Assembly (NCBI RefSeq): GCF_019649055.1
Contig: NW_026570356.1
Span: 62,001-126,000 of the forward strand
Source of the DNA: Paramacrobiotus metropolitanus
Lineage: Eukaryota > Tardigrada > Eutardigrada > Parachela > Macrobiotidae
Length of the DNA stretch: 64,000 nt
Direction of reading: 5' to 3'
The position numbers were made by a program, and so were the translations under genes. The notes beneath the pieces were generated by a model. The model did not search any database. It had not been told where the DNA came from and saw only the letters and a program-made list of their open reading frames with translations. Positions 56,236-64,000 of the stretch are shown here, in pieces. Each line of letters begins with the position of its first letter. The first letter of the stretch is position 1.

Positions 56236-56950
56236 CCAGGGCACATAGGAGGCTCGAAATTCAGAAAAATCCGAGTTTTTGCATAAAGGTAATATAGCTA
56301 CGTAGTATAATTAAAAACTGGTTTCAGCTGCGTTAATCAAGATGGGCGTGGCCAAATGCAAATAGAAAGAGTAAGAAATGCCCAAACCAAATACTAATAC
56401 AATACCAGCACGGGCTTTGCGCGTAGGAGTCATTTTGATGCCATTGCAGCAGGCCATTAGCCATGGACTAAGTGAAACCCGCGTGCGATGTTCTTTGCCA
56501 GCGCTGTCAAATTTTCTACTTTCAAAACTCTGTTATTATTTAAAATATGTTACTTGTTATTATGTGCATTTTTGTATATTGCAAAAAAAATTTGCTTTCC
56601 TAACCAGCAACCACAAAGAACAAAAATATCAAATTTTGAAAGTTGACAATTTAAAAACGGTGGCAGAGACCAGTAGGCTTAGTAGACTCTTGAAGCCGAG
56701 CTTCTAAGCAAGTGAAACCCGCATGCGATGCAATGTTCGCAAAATGACTGCTACACGTACAGCCAGTGATGTTACTGCATAATTTTTGGTGATATTGGCT
56801 ATTGGGCACTTACTGTTTTAATTTGCGTTTGGCCACGCCCATCCTAATTACAACAGCCGAAATTATTTTCTGAATTATACTTCCTAGGGGTACTGCCTTT
56901 CTGCAAAATCTTTCAGTTTTCTTAATTTGGAGCCTCCCTTTGTGCCTTGG
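56236..56950. mobile_element. 715-bp element with about 128-bp terminal inverted repeats
   Basis: CCAGGGCACATAGGAGGCTC at the left is matched by the mirrored CCAAGGCACAAAGGGAGGCTCC at the right. The innermost part of the arms (GGGCGTGGCCAAATGCAAAT) is the best conserved. Two direct copies of AGTGAAACCCGCGTGCGATG-like sequence lie inside. No transposase frame. Confidence 0.75.
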
Positions 56951-57212
56951 TAAGAAATCTCTGGTTTATTGGAATCTGACCACCCTGCACGTACATCAAG
57001 ATATGTATATCAAGCTATATAGTACATCAAGATACATCAAAATATATCGTACATCAAGCATCTGATGTCATCAATAGAATTCCCATTTCTGTTTAAAGGC
57101 AATCAAAGCAATCAGACATTATCATGGAATAACAGCATCAGGAAAATTACGCAATCATCAGCGTTTGCTGTGTATATCAATTACTCGCAACACGTATCGG
57201 GCCATCTGCTGT

Positions 57213-57431
57213 TTAACCTTTAACGTTTTTTGGTGCTCCTTTACAGTTGTTGATCACGGGTCCATTCGGCGGCGCGCATGTGGGCGAAGGAAGGAAGGTA
57301 CGATATAGACCAAATTTGCAGACGCAGGTGTTGTGGCAATCATAAACGCATAACACCGGCGGGTTCGGGTTGGCGCATGACTTCTCACACTCGCGGCAGC
57401 CATAATTCATTAATGGGTCGGGGCATTTCAA
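57213..57431 (-). CDS. TIL-type (trypsin-inhibitor-like) cysteine-rich exon, partial
   Basis: The minus-strand frame of 72 codons contains ten cysteines with the TIL order: CP...C...C...C, then C...C...C.C, a Phe-Gly-Leu-Tyr-Arg stretch, C and C. The CVCKFGLYR stretch is characteristic of the family. TIL domains inhibit serine proteases or act as structural modules in secreted proteins. No signal peptide is encoded here, so an upstream exon on the minus strand (above 57431) must exist; I could not pick it out. The reactive-site residue cannot be assigned without alignment. Confidence 0.65.
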   Translation of the reverse strand: MKCPDPLMNYGCRECEKSCANPNPPVLCVYDCHNTCVCKFGLYRTFLPSPTCAPPNGPVINNCKGAPKNVKG

Positions 57432-57899
57432 AAATGTTTGTAGGAGGTCGGGTGCAAAGGACCTACAAAAAATGCCAAGGCTTTAGGTATGAGCTTGGCA
57501 GTAACCCCGCTGTTAAATGCTGCGTCGGTGATCATAGTAGGGAGCACAGTTTCTGTGAGCCAACTGATATTCTGCAAAAAGCATTAACTGCCGCCCCCTT
57601 TATGTGGGCGTTAAAGGGGTTAAGGCCTACGGCCAGGAGATTTGTGACGTAGTTGTTTTTAATCTGCGCACCTCATCTTTACAGTAAATTAGTTTTACAG
57701 TTTCCCAACGTTTTTATGGAATAATATACATATAAAACAACCTTACTAAGTAAGGTTGTTTTCTACCTGTACAATAAAATTGTTGAAAGTTTTTTAGTTT
57801 TTCGTTTACGCGCACGATGGAACAACTGCACCCTGAAGAAAACATGTTAGTAAAATTAAAAAAAAGAATTGGTTTTACGACGCAACGGTCCTTCTGAAA

Positions 57900-58094
57900 T
57901 TACTGTACAGTGAACCAACAATTGAAGGAAATTTGTACCGTGCAGCTAGTCGCACTTGCACAAGCGCATCCACATACACGGCTTGCAACACAACGCTACT
58001 TGACTGATTACATTTACCCGGCTGTACGGTATCGTATCTCTCATAGGGTACAAAATTAATAATTTCCTTCAAGTACAGGGTTACTGTACAGTAA
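57900..58094. mobile_element. 195-bp element with palindromic TTACTGTACAGTAA ends
   Basis: Both ends carry TTACTGTACAGT, itself nearly palindromic. Further in, AATTGAAGGAAATT is mirrored near the right end. The CTGTA terminus recalls the other TA-flanked MITEs here. Confidence 0.6.
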
Positions 58095-58099
58095 TGTTG

Positions 58100-59222
58100 T
58101 TAAACCCTGTCGACGTTGTGTGGAAGTGCGCGAGCATACTGTACTAGTGTGTTCCTTATGTTGGTTGGCATTCGTACGGGAAAGTTTGAGGTTCACTCTG
58201 CAGAGCAGATACTCGTACCATAAAACTTTGAGCTGGCCAGCAGCAAGTCTAGTAGTAAGTGGCTAAACCGTCACCCGTGGACGGCTGCAATGTGAAACAA
58301 CCAACTACTGCCACTCTTCGACCATCCACGGTTGATGGATACGAATGCTGGTTACGGTTAGGGCAACCATCCCCAGTTAAGTCGACCGCTACGTAGTGAA
58401 TTTGGTTTCAACTCGACGTTTGACCATACCTGCGCTAAATCTCATGCAAGGATACGCAAGCATACATGCCAACACACGCCTGTGCGGTTTGGTATGTTCC
58501 TGAATGTCTCTGCTGACCTACTTCTTTCAAATCGTTTTAAAACCGGTTTTTGCCGTCTTCGTTAAGCGCGTACAGAAAATCATGTACGCCTTTTCTTTCT
58601 CACTATAATTATTATGATGATGATGATTTTCTTCCTCATAATTATTCTGATTTTTGCGACGAATTGACTGTAGCAGACAGAGCATACTGCTCTAAAATTT
58701 GTGCATACGCGACAAAAAGGGAGCTAACTGCATGAAAACAATGTGTTTCATATTAGCAACGTAGCAGCCACTTAGCTGGAGGTCATTCCAGTATAGCGTG
58801 CTTTACTGGGGAACACAAACCACTACAGTCGTAAACCGGCCTTACCGAGTTTCCGTTGGTTTTTCGGCTTTTGGATTTCCACTGACAGTCTTAATTGCGG
58901 CGTTGAGTGTGTTAAGGCCAGTTTCGACGGTGGGGTCGCCAGACTCCGCTGAGCTGTGGTGCAGCAGCAGCGTAACGGTGGTCCATAGCGTGAGGATAGC
59001 AGCATTTGACTGCATCGTACATAAGGGAAGTTGATGAAGATGGAGAAAGAGTTGACGGCAGAGTGTTGTGCCAGTTTAATAACTGTGATATCAGTTAACG
59101 GAATTGATCTTATATATCTGTTTATATACTGCGCTTGCCACACAAATTTTGCAACATCTATGCTGATGTGAGTGATGTCAATTAGCCGGTCAGTGTCACC
59201 AATTATTAACAATTAGGAAAAC
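58100..59222. other. Stretch without recognisable genes
   Basis: Frames of up to 129 codons occur (minus 58823-59212) but show no domain or splice support. Confidence 0.35.
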
Positions 59223-59438
59223 ATGGACGCGGCCAGGCACCGCGCTTATTATGTTTATCCTCAATTTAGTTTGTACTGCTGCCAAGTCGTATGTTTATGC
59301 GAAAAATCGATACAAGAAAAACTTGAGTGCCCCAAGGAAGAAACATCGTCTGCATTAAGCATAAAATGTAAGCTAATTAAGCAGTTGTTGCCACTTAAAG
59401 ACACGCAAGGCACCGATGAACCTGAAAATAAATCGTGA
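59223..59438 (+). CDS. Small ORF, unknown
   Basis: A 71-codon frame from ATG 59223 to a stop at 59436. It has a Tyr/Cys-rich N-terminal half (YCCQVVCLCEKS) and a charged C-terminal half. It could be a short gene or a first exon. Composition is mildly coding-like; no family recognised. Confidence 0.3.
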   Translation: MDAARHRAYYVYPQFSLYCCQVVCLCEKSIQEKLECPKEETSSALSIKCKLIKQLLPLKDTQGTDEPENKS

Positions 59439-60029
59439 CTACTGTGGCAATGTGAATACCGGTATGGTGCCTACAATATTGTGTATCCATTTCACGAACA
59501 AACGCATTGCGGATGTTGTAATTAATTATGCTTGGCATGTATAAATACTGATGCTTGCTGTCCGAAATTATATTTCCTTATTCCAGTTCTAAAATTTTAT
59601 GAAAACTCATTCTGTTAGCTAGATGAGCTTTTATCTCATGTGGTACATGCCGCATGTTTCAGTTAGTTTTACTAAATTTTCCTGATTTAGAAAATGTTTT
59701 CAAATTTAATTACCGGTACTGATGTAAATAATGCGTGCCAAATATTCACGAGCCGGTTTCAGAAACTGGTTCGGCAAAATAATTCTGATGGCAATTAACG
59801 GCACTCCCACACTTCAGCAAATAATTAAATCATAGCGCTTATCGTTGCGTCGAGATTCCGGGTAAACCTGCGTTGGGCAGTACAACCGTACAAGCAAAAG
59901 AAGCCAGGATTTTTGGTTTTGCTATCCGCGCGTGGACCTTCATTTGCTTTTGACATTTTTCTGGGTGTTTTATTTACCTTGTATCTTTAATTACTATTAA
60001 ATTTTTAATTTTTCTAAGCACAGTTGCTG

Positions 60030-60135
60030 TATTGTCGAGTCAATTTGACACATTTTCGTACAGAGAGTCGTATCCGATTAACATACGTAAAAATAGATGT
60101 AAAAATAGGTGCCAAGTTGACTCGACGATACAATA
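60030..60135. mobile_element. 106-bp TIR element
   Basis: TATTGTCGAGTCAATTTGAC and the mirrored right end (AAGTTGACTCGACGATACAATA) pair with about 85% identity around a 55-bp AT-rich middle. Minimal-size MITE. Confidence 0.65.
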
Positions 60136-60668
60136 ATAAATAATAAAGTAAAAGTGCGTGACTGTGCTTTCGGCGCACGCACGGTCACGCAAGTTTTCTG
60201 TCGGTCTCGCATGTCGATCACACCATGGTTAGCTTGTCTTTCGGTCAGGCACTAAGCCACACTTAAGCACTAGAAGTATGCTTTGTACGAGTGTTAATTA
60301 CTTGACTCACTAACCACTTCTTACAGTACAGTAGGCGGGTGTTACATGCGCAAGCCCTAGCCTCTAAGCAAAACAACAGGCTTTTAGTATCTTAATAAGC
60401 CAACTTAGAAAAAAAAAAAAACTTAGAAACTCAGTTGCCTACTTAGGCTTACTACTTGAGCGCACAATGTGTTAGTGCGTCAAGCAAAAACGTAACCAAA
60501 CTATGTATACTTCGAAGTAATGATTGAACCTGCGGAGCAGTAACGCTCGTTAAAATGCGTATTGCACATAATTAAATATGCGAATGGAAGATACCCTGCG
60601 TTCAAAACGCGAAACTTGGTTAAGCCTGTTACGCACAAGGAGAAGGGTGGTGCATTTGCTGAGAGTGA

Positions 60669-61757
60669 GGGCACACCGAAAATTTGCTGACCGCTATCTT
60701 GCTGAACAACGACTTGCTGACGACATTTTGCTGACCGACAAAATGTTGGCCCGACGGTTTGTTGAAACGACAAATCGCTGAACGACAAGTCGCTGAACGA
60801 CCGCTTGCTGAACACCGACGATTTGCTGACGACATTCTGTTGACCGACAAAACAACTCCCGACGCATCGCTCATGCTCAGAATTGTTGACCGACATCTGA
60901 TTGACCGACAATTCAACTTAGGTAGCGACGCTTGAAAAGCTAATAAAAGGGTAGAAAAATAAGAAAACTAAAAGCTTAAAAACCTGAAAAACATATGGAA
61001 ACATATGAACATTAAGAAACCCAAAAAACCTAAGAAAGTTGAGACAGTTTAGCCAAACGGCAGCTCGACTTCCTACCTTTTCGAAGAAGTTATGGTCGAC
61101 GAACTAGCGGGTCACCGTTTGTTTCCACGAAGCCACTTGTGAACGCGTATGTTCCTCGAATGTTACAACGCACAAGAGAATACCTAAGTAAGAAATTTAA
61201 GAAACCCGAAAAAACCTAAGAAATCTAAGGAACCTAAAAGATCTAAGAAACCTAAGAAACCGAAGAAACCTTAGAAACCTAAGGAACCTAAAGATCTAAG
61301 AAACCTAAGAAACCGAAGAAACCTTAGAAACCTAAGAAACCTAAAGATCTAAGAAACCTAAGAAACCGAAGAAACCTTAGAAACCTAAGAAACCTCACAA
61401 ACCTAAGAAACCTAAGAAACCATAAAATTTCTAAGAAAACTGATTGCATTGGGTTGACTTCCTTCTCTGTTTGAAACGGGATTTGCAAAGCTCGTTATGT
61501 TCAACTGGTAAGCAAACTGTCGATCAGTAAGATTGTATCCTCTGTAATGTGTTGGCCAGCGATTCGTCGATTACCGACATTTTGTAGACCGACAAGTGAG
61601 CTGTCGATCAACGAAAGAGTTTTAACCAAATGTCGGCCAGCAAGTTTGCAAATTGTCGGTCAGCCATCTGTCGGTCAGCAAGTTGTGTCAGCCAGCAACA
61701 TATCGGGCAGCAAATTGTCGGGCAGCAAAGCGGAGGTCGGCAACTTGACGTGCTACC
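60669..61757. mobile_element. Foldback-like element, copy 2 (inverted relative to copy 1)
   Basis: GCTGACCGACA-type tandem units occupy about 60680-60925, a CCTAAGAAA array about 61195-61430, and mirrored TGTCGGTCAGC units about 61555-61740, ending GACGTGCTACC. The architecture and end sequences match copy 1 at 38161-39292, with the central array in the opposite orientation. No transposase frame. Confidence 0.75.
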
Positions 61758-61989
61758 GTCGTGGTCGTGGCCTAAGCGGTTATAACGTACACCGTGACAC
61801 TACGTACACTGGTCGACGTGTTGCCATATTATAATGAAAGAGCTTAATACGAGTGGAAACTGCACAGCGACAAACTCTAGATTCTTTGTACGCGGATAGC
61901 GCTATCACCATTTTCTGTAACGTTTGTTATTAATATCAGTGCTTCGAGACGATCGAGCGTTTTCTCCCCGTTTCTGAGCTTCGTCAGTC

Positions 61990-62703
61990 ATGTCGAGCGG
62001 AATCTATCGATGGAACACCGTCAACGTCCTGGACGATGGCGACCGTGTCTGCTACGGACGCGTTGTGGATGTGGCCTGTAACGGCCTACACCTTGATCTT
62101 CTCTATCCCAATCACCAGCGCGATTTTTTCCCTTTCTCCAGGATTTTCAAGCATTGTGCTCCGGTTTACCCTCCACCGCTCCTAACTGATCTAGGCGCTG
62201 TGTATGCGACAGCGGGTGCCACCATTCCTGTTGAAGTGCTGATGCGTGAAAATGCTTCTGCTCCATGGGTCTGGTTCTCCGCTGAGATAATCAATCTGGT
62301 CCAGCATAACGTCCCCCATTCGTCGCCCCATGTGGCCATCGTCCGCTGGGGAGCAAATCTGACCCGAACGGATATTGTGCGCGTTGAGCGCATTCGCTGG
62401 AGGGTACCTGCTGCCTGGTTTGCCAACCACGAACGAGATCGCGTCGATGTCCCGTCTCATGATCGATCTACAATCTTGAAGCAGGTCAGCAAAGAGATGT
62501 TTCTCCAGCATAGCGTGCCATTACCGAAAAATTGCTGCTTGATCCCGGCGGCCGTTGTTCTGGAAAAAGCCACGGGTACACTGAAATCGTCAGGATGTCG
62601 GGAATGGACAGCCTCGTTTGTGGATGTTGTTAATGGGCATTTGGTGTACATTGCGCACAGGACATCCACTGGCCCGTTGAAGCAGCCTACTATGAGCTAT
62701 TTG
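61990..62703 (+). CDS. Unknown 238-codon first exon, possibly a tardigrade-type family
   Basis: From ATG 61990 the frame is open to a good donor (TTG|GTAATA) at 62703/62704 in phase 0; the stop at 62725-62727 is probably intronic. It begins MSSGIYRWNTVNVLDDGDRV and alternates short hydrophobic strands with Trp-rich motifs (WVWFSAEI, AIVRWG, RIRWRVPAAWF). This suggests a beta-rich domain. No signal peptide. The pattern reminds me of a multigene family in tardigrade genomes, often with extra domains downstream; this is memory and should be checked. Following exons are not recognisable within the window, which ends 1.3 kb later. Confidence 0.6.
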
Positions 62704-62727
62704 GTAATACATTCTAGGTTATGTTAG

Positions 62728-64000
62728 GAGTGTGTTAATGCCATTACAGTCTGCAGTCAATGGCGAATCTAGGCGGGTTTCTGATGGGGGGGGGGGGGGG
62801 GGCAAAGGGCGCATTCTGTTGAAGTTTCGGCGACCTTGGAACGAACAAAATTTTGCAGTGTACCCCCTCCTGCGAATTTTTCTACCTCTTCTCTTAATTA
62901 AAGGGGCGGACATGGTTCTCATTCCTCAAGAACCTCCCACCTACCCCTAAACTCGCCACTGATTACAGTTCACTTTGCTAAGGAAAGATTAAGTCATAAC
63001 ATAAATTGGCCGAAGTGGCTATACGCAGGAGTTTCGTACTGCGGTGCTGTACTGCGCATGATACGTTACATAGCAACCTTACCGTACAACCGTACCGTGA
63101 GGCGTGATGTGCAACCGTACCGTACTTGCATGACAACGGGTGCGATGTAGTACACTGGATAACAGCATTGCCTGATGGTATAGTTTTTTTTTACCTTCCC
63201 TGAAATTTGTTTGGCCCCTGGGGGCCGGGGGGTGCGCCCGACGCTTTCTGATGTAATATTAGAATGCACACAAAAAGATTAGATTTTTGACACACCGCAC
63301 ACCGCACCGAATGTGCAGTAGTGAATGATTTTTTTCGTATTTTATTTAAGTCTTTTAATTGCATTTTAAATACTGATAATTATTCAGAGCGTTTAATGTT
63401 GCAGTTTCGGCGGGGGGAGTTTTTATTACCATAGTTACCAAAAGAAATTGGTGTACACTATGCTATATTATAACGCTTGCATTTCTGTGCAGTGTGCACC
63501 TTTTTTCACTCGTAATAGAAAGCTGTTTTTTGCTTCTCCGAAACATTAGCTGCACCACACTACGGTAGCTGTACCGCTTACAAAAGTTGACAAAGCAGAG
63601 AGTTTTGAAATACTCGTATTTTAGGTCCCTGCTGCGTGCACGGGAAAACACGGGTGTTGGCTGCGTGCACGGGTGTCTGCGCGGATGTTGGCTGGCGCAC
63701 GGCTTTTTAAATTTGAATCTTTTTACGTTTTCGTGTTGGCTGATTCGATATTTGAGTTTTCTTACTGTGACTTTCAAATAATTCACAGTGCTGCACTAAT
63801 AAGCATTAGTACAGCATTAGTGCGTTTCAATGTACCTTTGCGCTTCTAAAATGCATGGTCTAAGGAACAGTTTAATGGTTTTTTGGAACTCAGAAAACAC
63901 CCATCCCGAGGACATATTTTTCGGTGAAGAGAACACGAACATTTTGTTTCTTGAACGGAACCGGGTACTGGTACTTCTCCGTATTTTTCTTAAAAGATTA
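62728..64000. other. Stretch without firm genes; contains a long G run
   Basis: A run of about 18 G at 62787-62804 stands out. CCGTACCG/CGGTAC repeats at about 63078-63125 are short and degenerate. Downstream exons of the 61990 gene may lie here, but I cannot identify them. Confidence 0.4.

Noticed and set aside
60981-61437. Possible Lys/Asn-rich coding repeats in the CCTAAGAAA array
   Set aside because: Frames are broken by the CTAAG stops and indels; it is non-coding tandem DNA.

Overview
The window is eukaryotic nuclear DNA. Its genes are split by GT-AG introns of about 70 bp to several kb, intergenic space is rich in transposon debris, and the recognisable products are animal proteins: a class A GPCR, an astacin-type metalloprotease, Ig-domain, TIL-type and cystine-knot secreted proteins. 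The protein styles, especially the 61990 gene and the 16443/17627 pair, remind me of tardigrade genomes. That is recall, not a database result, so I call it 'an invertebrate, tentatively a tardigrade'. I saw no rRNA, tRNA or CRISPR.

Layout. 1-5000 (mostly minus strand): a partial cysteine-rich secreted-type exon; an astacin gene that a 5'-truncated LINE (about 1365-2545, plus strand) has split and that carries further lesions; a second LINE scrap; a perfect 77-bp palindrome; and a two-exon secreted cystine-knot peptide gene. 5000-16200: short TA-flanked MITEs, an unknown two-exon gene (6303-7223), a cluster of three near-perfect hairpins (7982-8335), an ADP-ribosylglycohydrolase N-terminal remnant, and the 3' end of a Thr-rich single-pass membrane protein. 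16443-18037: two divergent paralogous genes for small secreted cysteine-rich proteins. 19693-27866: an eleven-exon MULE-transposase-like gene that lacks its catalytic core and has a frameshift and a stop; its second intron holds a mariner-type element and a 677-bp TTAA-flanked long inverted repeat. A second copy of that inverted repeat (29400-30082) ends 37 bp before the start codon of a secreted Ig-domain gene with an internal frameshift (30120-31805). 34063-35599: Ser/Thr-rich secreted exons.

36900-39300 holds more inverted-repeat elements, including a Foldback-like element whose inverted ends are themselves tandem repeats; a second copy lies at 60669-61757. 40414-50955 is a complete LTR retrotransposon with apparently identical 271-bp LTRs, an ATAT target duplication and one 2487-codon frame joining Gag, Pol and an envelope-like C-terminus. 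It sits 78 bp upstream of a four-exon GPCR gene (51034-53568). 53600-64000 is sparse: inverted-repeat elements, a 31-bp tandem array, a TIL-like exon and one long exon of unknown function at 61990.

The genes do not form one pathway. The dominant theme is many kinds of inverted-repeat DNA inserted in and beside small secreted-protein genes. Exon joins come from reading frame, splice dinucleotides and phase arithmetic by eye; none is supported by transcripts.
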